Source: Mesorhizobium sp. PAMC28654
Lineage (GTDB): Bacteria > Pseudomonadota > Alphaproteobacteria > Rhizobiales > Rhizobiaceae
Length of the DNA: 64,000 nt
Assembly: GCF_020616515.1 (NCBI RefSeq)
Contig: NZ_CP085135.1
Coordinates: 3,162,001 to 3,226,000, forward strand
Direction: 5' to 3'
Below, one piece after another: positions 43,746 through 52,363 of the stretch (positions within the stretch are counted from its first letter, which is position 1; each line of letters starts with the position of its first letter). The notes beneath the pieces are model-generated. The model did not search any database, was not told the DNA's origin, and saw only the letters and a list, made by a program, of their open reading frames with translations. The position numbers were made by a program, and so were the translations under genes.

Positions 43746-45011
43746 TCAGCCCGTCGCCATCTTCGCTTCATCGAGGTTGGACGGGGCCCACCGCGTATGG
43801 GTGACAGGCACCTTCACCAGCTTGAAGAAGCTGTAATACATCAGGAAGGAACCCATGACGTAGGGGGTGAGGATGTCGACCTCGACAAAGGACCGGATCA
43901 GAAGCAGCACCATCACGCCGGCAAGAATGACAGGCTCGGGTCGCCATGCCTTGAACACCACCGCCGATATATGCCCCCACACCGTGCGCAGGAGTATCAG
44001 CGAAATGAGCGCCGCCCCGACATAGCCGAGCTCGACAAGGGTTTCGATATAGGTGTTGTGGAAATGGAAGCCGGCGCGGGCGGTGATGAAGAATTCATTC
44101 CAGAGCCGCTCGGCCTCGGAGGAGCCCTGCACCCAATAGGCCGCGTAGCCAACGCCGAGAATTGGCGACCGCTGCACGGCATTCCACCCCTGCTCCCACA
44201 GATATGTCCGGCCAGTGAGGGTCGAATCCTTGCCGAAGATGCCAAGGACAAGATCCATGAGTCCCAGATTGAGGGCCGCTACCACCCCGACGACGACCAA
44301 TCCGCCGCCGACAACGAACACAACCCTTCGATACCGACGTGAGAGCAGCTTGCTTGCCGCAAGCAGCACCACCAGCGCCAGGACCGCCGCTATTGAAGCG
44401 ATAGAGGTGGCGGAATGCGAAGCGACCAGCAGATAGGCTGACAGAAGGGCAATGGGCGCCGTCCACAGAAGGCCGAAGCGGTCACGCCGGAGAAAGGCAA
44501 GGAAAATAACGTAGAAATAGATGCCAAGCGACGCGACAAAGCCGAGCTGGTTCTTCGACGCGAAGGCGCCGACAAAATTGTAGGAACCGTCGAGTGTGTC
44601 TTGGGAATAGCCTCCGACCTTGAGCGAATAAATCAGGACGAAGAAGATCCCGACCAGGCAGCCTATCGTCAGGGTCCTGACGCTGACGGTGCGCGCCGCG
44701 ATATAGGCGCAGGCTATGTGAGAGGAGTACTGGATCGCCGTCCTGGCGGTGATGCCGGGCGCCGCTGACCAGAATATCGAGAAACAGACATAGGCGGCAA
44801 ACGCCAGCGGCAACCACGCGCTCGAGACGTGGCGCAGGTAACGCCGGTAATCCACGAGGATGAGCGGGAGCCAGACGGCGTAATAGGCCAGGATGACCAT
44901 CTGGCCGAAAATGGTGGAATAGGAGAACGCAAAGATGGAAACAGCGACAGCGAAGCTGCCATAGGCTGTGTTCTTCTCCGGGTTGACCAGCAAGGATTTC
45001 GGAATCTTCAT
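43746..45011 (-). CDS. exoQ: Exopolysaccharide polymerase ExoQ (Wzy type)
   Basis: A 421-aa inner-membrane protein with about 10 to 12 helices and an O-antigen-ligase/polymerase-like periplasmic loop (GRTYLWEQGWNAVQRSPILGVGYAAYWVQ... HFHNTYIETLVELGYVG). It joins lipid-linked repeats into high-molecular-weight polymer. It is convergent with exoF, whereas exoQ follows exoF on the same strand in Sinorhizobium, so a local inversion is inferred. A regulatory motif lies 60 bp upstream. Confidence 0.88.
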   Translation of the reverse strand: MKIPKSLLVNPEKNTAYGSFAVAVSIFAFSYSTIFGQMVILAYYAVWLPLILVDYRRYLRHVSSAWLPLAFAAYVCFSIFWSAAPGITARTAIQYSSHIACAYIAARTVSVRTLTIGCLVGIFFVLIYSLKVGGYSQDTLDGSYNFVGAFASKNQLGFVASLGIYFYVIFLAFLRRDRFGLLWTAPIALLSAYLLVASHSATSIASIAAVLALVVLLAASKLLSRRYRRVVFVVGGGLVVVGVVAALNLGLMDLVLGIFGKDSTLTGRTYLWEQGWNAVQRSPILGVGYAAYWVQGSSEAERLWNEFFITARAGFHFHNTYIETLVELGYVGAALISLILLRTVWGHISAVVFKAWRPEPVILAGVMVLLLIRSFVEVDILTPYVMGSFLMYYSFFKLVKVPVTHTRWAPSNLDEAKMATG

Positions 45012-45071
45012 CTCGGTATCGGATTTCCCATGCCGTTCAATGCCTGACCCGCCGCCCCCAATGTCTCATTG

Positions 45072-45080
45072 TGCAGTGCA
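45072..45080 (-). promoter_or_regulatory. TGC-N3-GCA motif upstream of exoQ
   Basis: The coding strand reads TATATTGCACTGCACAAT, 60 bp before the exoQ ATG. Confidence 0.55.
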
Positions 45081-45245
45081 ATATAACCCATCCCCTGCCG
45101 CCTGTCACCCAGATGACGGGTATTGCCGAGGGCCTTGGCGTCCGACCAACGGACTCCGTGCAAAAGATCAGGACGGGACTTGCAGGATCAGGCCATCGCC
45201 CGGCTGGCTATCGCGGGCTGAAGACGCGACCATCCGGCGTGAGCG

Positions 45246-46073
45246 CTACCAAAGCGCTCCGCCGGTGATCTGGATGTTTTCCATGGTAATGCCCTTGGCG
45301 GCATCCGAGCAGAGGAAGATTGCGAGCGCGGCGATCTCCTGCGGCTGCAGCATGCGCTGCTGCGGGTTGCCCCTGGCGATCTCGGCCATCGCTTCCTCGG
45401 CCGTGCGCCCCTTGCCCTCGCGCTCGACGACCTGCGCCACATTGCGGCGCATCAATTCGGTCTCGACCCAGGTCGGGCTGATCATGACGCAGGTGACGCC
45501 ATGCGCCGCCCCTTCCAGCGCCACGCAGCGGGTGAGACCCAACAGCCCGGCCTTGGAGGCGCAATAGGCGGGATTGTCTTTCCAGCCGACGGAAGCGGCG
45601 GTCGAACCGATGTTGACGATGCGGCCCCAGCCGCGCCCGATCATGCCCGGCAGTACGGCACGTGTGACACGGAAGGCGCCGGTGAGGTTCGTGTCGACGA
45701 TCTTGTCCCAGAGCGCATCGGAATGACCGCAGACCGGCTGTTCGGCGGTGGTGCCGGCGGCATTGACCAGAATGTCGGCGGGGCCGATAGCCGCTTCCGC
45801 GTCTGCCACGAAACGATTGGTGATGTCGCTGTCGCGCACGTCGAGGTGGGCGGCATGGACCTTGGTTCCGTGGGCGGAAAGGGCCGCGCGCACGCGATCG
45901 ATTTCATCCGCGCCGGGATAGTAGGCCGCATCGGACTTATCAGCACAAGCGGCCGCTATATAAGAGCCGACGGCGACATTGGCGCCGGCCTGCGCCAATG
46001 CCGTGGCAATCGCGAAACCCATTCCGGAAAATCCGCCGGTGACGATGGCGCTGCGGCCGGAAAGGTTTGTCAT
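45246..46073 (-). CDS. Short-chain dehydrogenase/reductase (3-hydroxybutyrate dehydrogenase-like)
   Basis: A 275-aa classical SDR. The cofactor site is VTGGFSGMGFAIA, the NAAG motif is VNAAGT, and the catalytic set is Ser in NIGSTAAS plus YCASK. It lies downstream of the acetone carboxylase genes on the same strand. Acetone carboxylase makes acetoacetate, so interconversion of acetoacetate and 3-hydroxybutyrate is a plausible role, but the substrate is inferred from context only. Confidence 0.85.
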   Translation of the reverse strand: MTNLSGRSAIVTGGFSGMGFAIATALAQAGANVAVGSYIAAACADKSDAAYYPGADEIDRVRAALSAHGTKVHAAHLDVRDSDITNRFVADAEAAIGPADILVNAAGTTAEQPVCGHSDALWDKIVDTNLTGAFRVTRAVLPGMIGRGWGRIVNIGSTAASVGWKDNPAYCASKAGLLGLTRCVALEGAAHGVTCVMISPTWVETELMRRNVAQVVEREGKGRTAEEAMAEIARGNPQQRMLQPQEIAALAIFLCSDAAKGITMENIQITGGALW

Positions 46074-46130
46074 CAGGCACGGTCTCCGGACAGTTCAGGA
46101 CGGGCAACCGGGCCCGAAAAGGTTTGAAAA

Positions 46131-46205
46131 TCACGCGGCAAGCCAGCCTCCATCGACAAGCATTTCGGAGGCGGTGACGACCTTTGTTCCCTGGCCGCAG
46201 GCTGC
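46131..46205 (-). pseudogene. C-terminal remnant of another SDR gene
   Basis: The minus strand encodes CGQGTKVVTASEMLVDGGW followed by LAA and a stop, the typical C-terminal end of an SDR (substrate-loop tail and VDGG motif). No start or upstream domain is present. It appears to be a leftover of a second SDR gene between acxC and the intact SDR. Confidence 0.55.
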
Positions 46206-46288
46206 AACGCAGCAGCCTACCCTGGAACCATACAGGTGCCAGTGACGAGCGCTACCTTGCCTGCGACGCGGTTCACAAATCGAAGTCT

Positions 46289-46774
46289 TTAAAGCGGCTT
46301 GCCCAGCCATTCGCGATAAAAGCCTTCGAGATCCGGCTCGAAATCATGCACCAGGGGATAGCCGGGTGCCGCCGCCTCCACTTCGTGCATCGTGCCGCAC
46401 TGCGGGCAGATGAATTCGCGGATTTCCATCCACCGCGGATCAGGAATGTCACTGTTGGGATAAATCTCGCGCAAAGCCTCCTCGGTGTTGCGCACATTGA
46501 TCGCGGCCTTGAGCTTCCAGTTCTTGCGATAGTCGCCGAAGGAATGGCCGCACTCGCAGCGGGTTATCCGCTCATCGCCGCTCTGGCAGATGAACAGATG
46601 ATCCGAGACCGGCAACAGGATCGGGTCCTTCCAGGCGACGCGGTCCTGATAGACGGCGACCATCTTGAAGAAACGGTCGTCGTCTTTGTAGGCGCTCATG
46701 ATGCGCCTTGTCTGCGGCCAGGGCAGCTGGCCTGCAGCCAGATCGCGGAGGACTTCCTTGCTGTACGAGGTCAT
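46289..46774 (-). CDS. acxC: Acetone carboxylase gamma subunit
   Basis: A 161-aa small subunit. It has two Cys pairs likely to bind metal (CECGHSFGDYRKNWKLKAAINVRNTEEAL and FICPQCGTMHEVEAAAPGYP), with YPNSDIPDPRWMEIREFICPQC as a family hallmark. It overlaps the acxB stop by four bases. With AcxA and AcxB it carboxylates acetone to acetoacetate using ATP. Confidence 0.9.
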   Translation of the reverse strand: MTSYSKEVLRDLAAGQLPWPQTRRIMSAYKDDDRFFKMVAVYQDRVAWKDPILLPVSDHLFICQSGDERITRCECGHSFGDYRKNWKLKAAINVRNTEEALREIYPNSDIPDPRWMEIREFICPQCGTMHEVEAAAPGYPLVHDFEPDLEGFYREWLGKPL

Positions 46775-48975
46775 GGCTTTGCTCCCGGCATGAAGATCGA
46801 TCTGGCATCGACGTTCCAGAAATCACTGAAGTCCTTGGTGAAGCGCGAGGAAAGCTTGATCGCGCTGGCGTACATTTTCTTCACCTCCGGCGCGAAGTCG
46901 GCCTTTTCGACGCGGCCGCGCTCGGTGGCGATCCAGTCCGCTACCGGTATTGCCTTGGCCAGCCGCTCCTTGCGCATGGCGGCGCGGCGTTTGACCGTCG
47001 CGTCGATATCGGCAAGGGGATAGCCGTCTTCATCATCCTTCAGCACAATGCCGAAAACCTGGTCGGCCGCCTGGCGGGTGAGAAAACCATTCTCGACATC
47101 CCAGGCCGTCTTGATCGGATCGCGCTCCAGCACATCGCCATAGCCGCCGCCGCCATTGTAGGAATGGCTGAAGATGTCGCCGGACTTGTGCGGCGCGGTG
47201 ATGTAGGGGCCTTCGACCACGACATGGTCGCCGCCGATGTTCTTTTCATAGTCCGAGACATGCGGGTCGATGCCGGGCGCATGCGCCAGCGGTTCGCCCC
47301 TGGCAGCCAGTTCGTGGATATTGGAATCGCGCACGGCGCGGTGCTTCTGGCAGGTCGGCGCCGGATAGCCGCCGCACATGCCGCCATTGTCGAACACGCG
47401 CGAGGAGTGCTCCGACGTGTGGAGCCGCAGATGCGAGGTCTTGTTGATCAGCCAGGTCGAGACGAAGGAACAGCCGCCGCGATATTTGCCGGCGCCACCC
47501 GAATTGGGCACGATCGAACGGCCGATATAGACCATCGGCATCGACTGTTCCCAGACCTCGATGTTGCCCATGTCGGATTCCGGATTCCAGCCGACATAGG
47601 CGGTGTCGAGCCCATCCGCGATGGCAAGCGCGCCGGAGCCGGCGGCGGCGCATTCGAAATGCGCCATGCCGAACGGCGTGCCGTACTGGCTTTCGCCACC
47701 CATCTCGATCATCGGGCTGTTGACCTGGCCGACGAAGGCTTCCTCAACGAAACCCCGCGCCACGAAGCCGCGCGACAGCAGCCGCTGGAACACGCCATAG
47801 GCCGGCAAGAGCAAAGCCCATGAGGTGGCGGTCGCCACCATCTCGTTGTCGGGGTTGGTCCAGGTGCCGTGCGGCAATTTCAGCTCGGTCGCCATCCAGG
47901 CGCCGTCATTGACCAGGCCTTCGAAGTTCATGTGCTGGGTCAAGGTGACGAACATGCCGCCATCCATGCCGGCCGGCGTGCAGTTCATCGAATGGTAGCC
48001 CCAGGGCTGCGTGCCCTCGAAGTCCATGGTAATCTTGCCGTCGGTGGTGATCTCCATCTCGATCGGGATGTTGTAGAGCCAGTCCGGATCGCCGAGCAGC
48101 TGGAAGCCGGGCTTGCCGGCGGTGACGTGACCATAGAAGGTGTGGCCACGATAGATGCCGGGAACGGTGAGCTGGCGGGTGCGGGCGAGCTGGGCGCGGC
48201 GGCCCTCCTCGATGAATTCCTTCGACACCTTCATCCAGTAATCGAGGCCGATCTCCGAGATCAGCTGCTTGACGCTTTCACGCATGTCGATGCAGGAGGC
48301 GACCTTGGCCTTCTCATCGAGCACCCAGTAGATCGGCATGCGCAGATTGCGCTCGCAGCGGATGACGTAGTCGCGACGGATCTCGTCGTTCTCACCGATC
48401 TTCTCGGCGCAGACGAACAGGCCTTCTGTGAAGCGCTCCTGGGCGAGGCAGACGTCGCCACCCGGCGTGATGCCGCCGGCTTCCAGTTCGTGGCAGACCG
48501 CGCCGGCCCAGCCGACCAGCGTGCCTTCATGGAAGATCGGCACCACATCCATGACATCGGGCACCTGCACGGTGCCGATGAAGGCATCATTGTTGGCGAA
48601 GATATCGCCTTCACGGATGCGCGGGTTTTCCTCGTAGTTGTTCTTGATCATCCATTTGATGAAACGGCTCATCGTATGGACATGCACCATGATGCCGTTG
48701 GAGAGCGCGATGGCGTCGCCCTCGGGGGTGTAGATGGCGACCACCATTTCGCCGACCTCGCGCACGCCGGGCGAGGCAGAGATGCGGCGCGCCATCTCGC
48801 GTGCCGAGACGCAATAGGCACGCAGCTTGGTGTGCAGCGTCTCGAATTTCAGCGGATCCTGGTTGCGCAGAGAGAGCTCGGTGATGCCGTCATAGCAGCC
48901 GGTCTCTTCCATCAGCCGCTCGGAATCGAGCAGTCTTTCGCGAAGGCGCAGGGCCGAAGCAGGTTTGTCCAACAT
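46771..48975 (-). CDS. acxB: Acetone carboxylase alpha subunit (HyuB family)
   Basis: A 734-aa protein of the hydantoinase B/oxoprolinase family. It shows YTPEGDAIALSNGIMVHVHTM, REGDIFANNDAFIGTVQVPDV, the metal-site-rich VCHELEAGG and NYNGGGGYGD-type glycine loop. The start MLDKPASALRL follows an AGAGGG site. The gene lies 13 bp after acxA. The alpha subunit carries the carboxylation site of the enzyme and a bound Mn in characterised homologues. Confidence 0.92.
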   Translation of the reverse strand: MLDKPASALRLRERLLDSERLMEETGCYDGITELSLRNQDPLKFETLHTKLRAYCVSAREMARRISASPGVREVGEMVVAIYTPEGDAIALSNGIMVHVHTMSRFIKWMIKNNYEENPRIREGDIFANNDAFIGTVQVPDVMDVVPIFHEGTLVGWAGAVCHELEAGGITPGGDVCLAQERFTEGLFVCAEKIGENDEIRRDYVIRCERNLRMPIYWVLDEKAKVASCIDMRESVKQLISEIGLDYWMKVSKEFIEEGRRAQLARTRQLTVPGIYRGHTFYGHVTAGKPGFQLLGDPDWLYNIPIEMEITTDGKITMDFEGTQPWGYHSMNCTPAGMDGGMFVTLTQHMNFEGLVNDGAWMATELKLPHGTWTNPDNEMVATATSWALLLPAYGVFQRLLSRGFVARGFVEEAFVGQVNSPMIEMGGESQYGTPFGMAHFECAAAGSGALAIADGLDTAYVGWNPESDMGNIEVWEQSMPMVYIGRSIVPNSGGAGKYRGGCSFVSTWLINKTSHLRLHTSEHSSRVFDNGGMCGGYPAPTCQKHRAVRDSNIHELAARGEPLAHAPGIDPHVSDYEKNIGGDHVVVEGPYITAPHKSGDIFSHSYNGGGGYGDVLERDPIKTAWDVENGFLTRQAADQVFGIVLKDDEDGYPLADIDATVKRRAAMRKERLAKAIPVADWIATERGRVEKADFAPEVKKMYASAIKLSSRFTKDFSDFWNVDARSIFMPGAKP

Positions 48976-48988
48976 GGCGGTCGCCCTC

Positions 48989-51166
48989 TCAAGCGTGGGT
49001 GTAGTGCAGCAATGTCCATTCATCGACATGGACGCGGTCCTGTGGATGAATGACGAGCGTGGTGGCGGGGTGTTCGATGATGGCCGGGCCGATCACTTCG
49101 TGGCCGGGCTGCAAGAGATCCATCTCGTAGAGATTGGCCTTGTGCCAGCGCCCGCCGATATAGGCCTCGCGTACGCCCTTGTGGGCGGCTGCCGGATTGG
49201 AAGCGCCGAGCGGCCGCTTGAGCAGCACCGGCTTGACCTTGTCGGCGGTGGCGATCAGGCCGAGTTCGGTGATGGTGAAGCCGGCCTCGCCATAGCGCGA
49301 CACGCGGTGGTTGACCTTGGCGTAGACCGCCTCGAACTCGTCGATAACCTTGCGCATGTCATCGGCCGAATTGACCTCGGCCATTGGCGCCATGACTTCG
49401 ACGTCCTCGAGCTGGCCGGTGTAGCGCATCATCAGGAACGGCACGGTCTTGATCTTGTCGCGGGCATGACCGTCGACGATCATCTCGTCGACCGCTGCCT
49501 TTGTGAGATCGTTCCAGACATTGGTGACCTTCGTCCCAAAAGCCAGCAGTTCGTCATCGCTTGCCCGCGCGCCAATGTCATGCTGCGTCGATACCGAGTG
49601 GCGGCGCATGAAATCGGCGGTGGTGCAGCCGAAGGCGGAGAAGGCGGCGGCGAACTGGAAGGTGATGATGTCCTTGAAGCCGATGCCCCTGGAACAGCCG
49701 GCGAGATGCAGCGGACCCGAGCCGCCATAGGAGAGCAGCGTGAATTCGGAGGGATGAATGCCCTGGCCGGAGATGACGCGGCGCAATGCGTTGTTGGCGT
49801 CGGCCTCCAGCATTTCGATCATGCCTTCGGCGGCTTCCTCCAGTCCGACGCCCAATATGTCGGAGCATTTTTCCTGGAAGGCGCGGCGGGCCTCTTCGAC
49901 CTGCAGCACGACCTTGCCGCCCAGGAAATAATGCGGGTTGAGGCGGCCGAGGATGGCGTCGCAATCGGCGATGGTCGGCTCGGTGCCGCCGCGATCGAAA
50001 CAGATCGGGCCGGGATCGGAGCCGGCACTTTCCGGCCCGAGCGAGACCTTCTTGGTCAGTGGATCGACCTTGAGGATCATGCCGGCGCCGGCGCCGATCG
50101 TGTCGAGATGCAGGGTCGGCACGTTGAGCTTGAAACGGTCCATCAGCGGCTCGTTCTCGATCCGCGTCTGGCCGCGAGAGATGACGCCCATGTCGAAGGA
50201 GGTGCCGCCCATGTCCGAGCAGATCAGCGAGTCATTGCCGATCAGCTTGCCGACATAGGCAGCACCCAGGATGCCGCCGATCGGGCCGGAGATCATGGTT
50301 TCGTGCAGGCGCGGATGGTTGATCGAAGTCAGGCCGCCGAAGGAGAGCAGCGTCTGCACGCCATATTTGAAGCCGTATTTCTTCGAGACGTCCTCGATGC
50401 CCTTGAGCTGCTTGCGGCCGCGCGAGGTGGCATAGGCCTCGATCAGCACCGAGTTCAGCCGCGACTGTTCGCGGATGACCGGGCGGACCTCATGGCTGGT
50501 GTAGACGATGATATCGGCGCCGGCCTTCTCGACCTCCTCGCGGCATATCTCGGCGATGCGCTTCTCGTGCACCGGATTGACGTGCGAGAAGATGGTCATG
50601 ATGCAGATCGCCTCGACCTTGTCGGCGATAAGCTTCCTGGCTGCAATCGCGACCTCATGCTCGTAGAGCGGGAGCACGATGTCGCCGAACTGGTCGATGC
50701 GCTCGGTGACGCCGTGCGTGCGGCGGCGCGGCACCAGCGGGTCGGGATGATGATGGGTCACGGCATGAAGCCGGTCGGCATAGGAATAGTCGGCCCAGGC
50801 CTGCAGGCCGCGGCCCATCAGGATCATGTCCTCAAGGCCCTTGGTGGTGATCAGGCCGAGCCGGCGACCGGTGCGCGACAACAGCGTATTGAGCATGCCG
50901 GTGCCGGAATAGAGCACGACGTTGACGCCGGAAAACAGCTGCTCCAGCGAGATGCCCCAGGCGTCCGCCGCATCTTCGGCCGAGGCAAGAAAGCCCTCGG
51001 CCTCGTTCTTCGGCGTCGTCGCCGACTTGCCGATCTTGAAGTGGCCGTCCTGATCGACAAGGATCGTGTCGGTCATGGTGCCGCCGGCGTCGATACCAAT
51101 GACAATTGGGCTGCCAATGATTGGTGGGTTGCCAACGATGGGGGCGGTGAGGTTGGGTTGGGTCAC
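48989..51166 (-). CDS. acxA: Acetone carboxylase beta subunit (HyuA family)
   Basis: A 725-aa ATP-using subunit of the hydantoinase A/oxoprolinase family. The phosphate-binding motif IGIDAGGTMTDTILVDQDG is near residue 25, and SDMGGTSFDMGVISRG is the second actin-like ATPase loop. A run of Pro/Ile/Gly repeats precedes the first motif, and an early Met at the start of the IDAGGT block cannot be ruled out. In homologues this subunit phosphorylates acetone and bicarbonate. It heads the acxA-acxB-acxC-SDR operon, divergent from a LuxR-type regulator. Confidence 0.93.
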   Translation of the reverse strand: MTQPNLTAPIVGNPPIIGSPIVIGIDAGGTMTDTILVDQDGHFKIGKSATTPKNEAEGFLASAEDAADAWGISLEQLFSGVNVVLYSGTGMLNTLLSRTGRRLGLITTKGLEDMILMGRGLQAWADYSYADRLHAVTHHHPDPLVPRRRTHGVTERIDQFGDIVLPLYEHEVAIAARKLIADKVEAICIMTIFSHVNPVHEKRIAEICREEVEKAGADIIVYTSHEVRPVIREQSRLNSVLIEAYATSRGRKQLKGIEDVSKKYGFKYGVQTLLSFGGLTSINHPRLHETMISGPIGGILGAAYVGKLIGNDSLICSDMGGTSFDMGVISRGQTRIENEPLMDRFKLNVPTLHLDTIGAGAGMILKVDPLTKKVSLGPESAGSDPGPICFDRGGTEPTIADCDAILGRLNPHYFLGGKVVLQVEEARRAFQEKCSDILGVGLEEAAEGMIEMLEADANNALRRVISGQGIHPSEFTLLSYGGSGPLHLAGCSRGIGFKDIITFQFAAAFSAFGCTTADFMRRHSVSTQHDIGARASDDELLAFGTKVTNVWNDLTKAAVDEMIVDGHARDKIKTVPFLMMRYTGQLEDVEVMAPMAEVNSADDMRKVIDEFEAVYAKVNHRVSRYGEAGFTITELGLIATADKVKPVLLKRPLGASNPAAAHKGVREAYIGGRWHKANLYEMDLLQPGHEVIGPAIIEHPATTLVIHPQDRVHVDEWTLLHYTHA

Positions 51167-51283
51167 GGTCGCCTCGGGTCTGGTCTAGGTTGACGCAAGG
51201 CTAGATTCGACAGGCGGCGTCGCGCCATATGCCTAAAGACACAATGACGATTGGGCTGACATCGCCGAGAAAAGGGCATGCGC

Positions 51284-52057
51284 ATGAGCAATATCTGGGC
51301 GCCGCTCGCCAAGGCGATCACCGCCACCGGCACGGACAGGCATGTCGACTGCCTGATCGACCTGATCGGTGCTGATATCGAGCACGACCTCGTCACCGTG
51401 ACGCGCTATTCGGCGACGCAGACACCGGAGTTCATCAAGCACCGGCGCTTCTCGGACGAGATGGTGCAGCGCTATCTAGCCAGCTACTATGTCTTCGATC
51501 CGTTCTATGCGTCGTGGCGTCGCGAGCGGCGACTTGGCATTATGCCGTTGAAGCGGCTCGCTGATGATGAGGCCAAGCGCGGCCAGTACATAGCCGGCTT
51601 TCTCGCCCAGTCGGAGATCTGCGACGAAGTGGGCATCATGCTGGCGGATGGCGGCGACTGGTGCCTCGGCATCTTCCTCGACCGCTCGACCGCCTCATTC
51701 AAGGACAACGAAATAGCCCAATTGGAAGAGCGGTTGCCGGTGTTCGAGGCCCTGCACGCGCTCGATATAACCGCGCGGGGAACCGAGTTTTCGCGCACGT
51801 CGGCGCCGACAGGCCCCGGCGCCTCTCCCCGGCAAGAGCCGACCATCCCGGCGAGCCTGTGGCCGGAGCTGTCGCTGCGCGAGCGGGAACTTGTGCAGTT
51901 GATCCTCGCCGGTCATCCGACGGCCAACATCGCCGAACGTCTCGGGATCACCGTCGGCACTGTCAAGAACCATCGCCGGCGGATCTATGAGAAGCTCGAC
52001 ATCACGACTGAGCGGGAGCTGTTCCTGCAGTTCTTCCAGCATCGGACGGATCGATAA
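51284..52057 (+). CDS. LuxR-family transcriptional regulator, divergent from acetone carboxylase
   Basis: A 257-aa regulator. The C-terminal HTH is LSLRERELVQLILAGHPTANIAERLGITVGTVKNHRRRIYEKL (residues about 195-240). The N-terminal 180 residues form an alpha/beta sensing domain of GAF/autoinducer-like size with no obvious receiver domain or autoinducer-binding pattern. The ATG at 51284 is favoured over 51278 because AAAGGG then has correct spacing. The 117-bp divergent gap with acxA suggests local control of acetone use, unlike the sigma54-dependent AcxR of other bacteria. Confidence 0.83.
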   Translation: MSNIWAPLAKAITATGTDRHVDCLIDLIGADIEHDLVTVTRYSATQTPEFIKHRRFSDEMVQRYLASYYVFDPFYASWRRERRLGIMPLKRLADDEAKRGQYIAGFLAQSEICDEVGIMLADGGDWCLGIFLDRSTASFKDNEIAQLEERLPVFEALHALDITARGTEFSRTSAPTGPGASPRQEPTIPASLWPELSLRERELVQLILAGHPTANIAERLGITVGTVKNHRRRIYEKLDITTERELFLQFFQHRTDR

Positions 52058-52363
52058 TAGTCGGACGTCTCCCGATCCGCCATGCAAACGGCTGATTATA
52101 TCAGACGAGTCACAGCTCTCACCGCAATCTGGCATTCCGTTTTCAAGACCGAAGCGCCTACCGATCGCCTCAAAATTCCTCTTGCGGAACCGCGCCGTCC
52201 CGGCTTAGTCTCGGCACGGTGTCAGAAAATGAAATTTAATTCCATTTATATGGCACCCGCGCATATTCCCTGGGAGGGCTGCGGCAGGCATGAAGGTTGA
52301 GATAGCGCTTCAATCGTTGAGAAAATATTTGATATATCATCTACCAGAACGGAAGTAGCTGAA
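52058..52363. other. Regulatory region upstream of the E1 gene
   Basis: 306 bp without a gene. Its right end is AT-rich and holds the TGATATATCA palindrome. No clear -35/-10 pair was assigned. Confidence 0.5.
52330..52339. promoter_or_regulatory. TGATATATCA palindrome, candidate GntR operator
   Basis: A perfect 10-bp palindrome 24 bp before the E1 start codon. The same sequence recurs at 56283. Confidence 0.6.
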
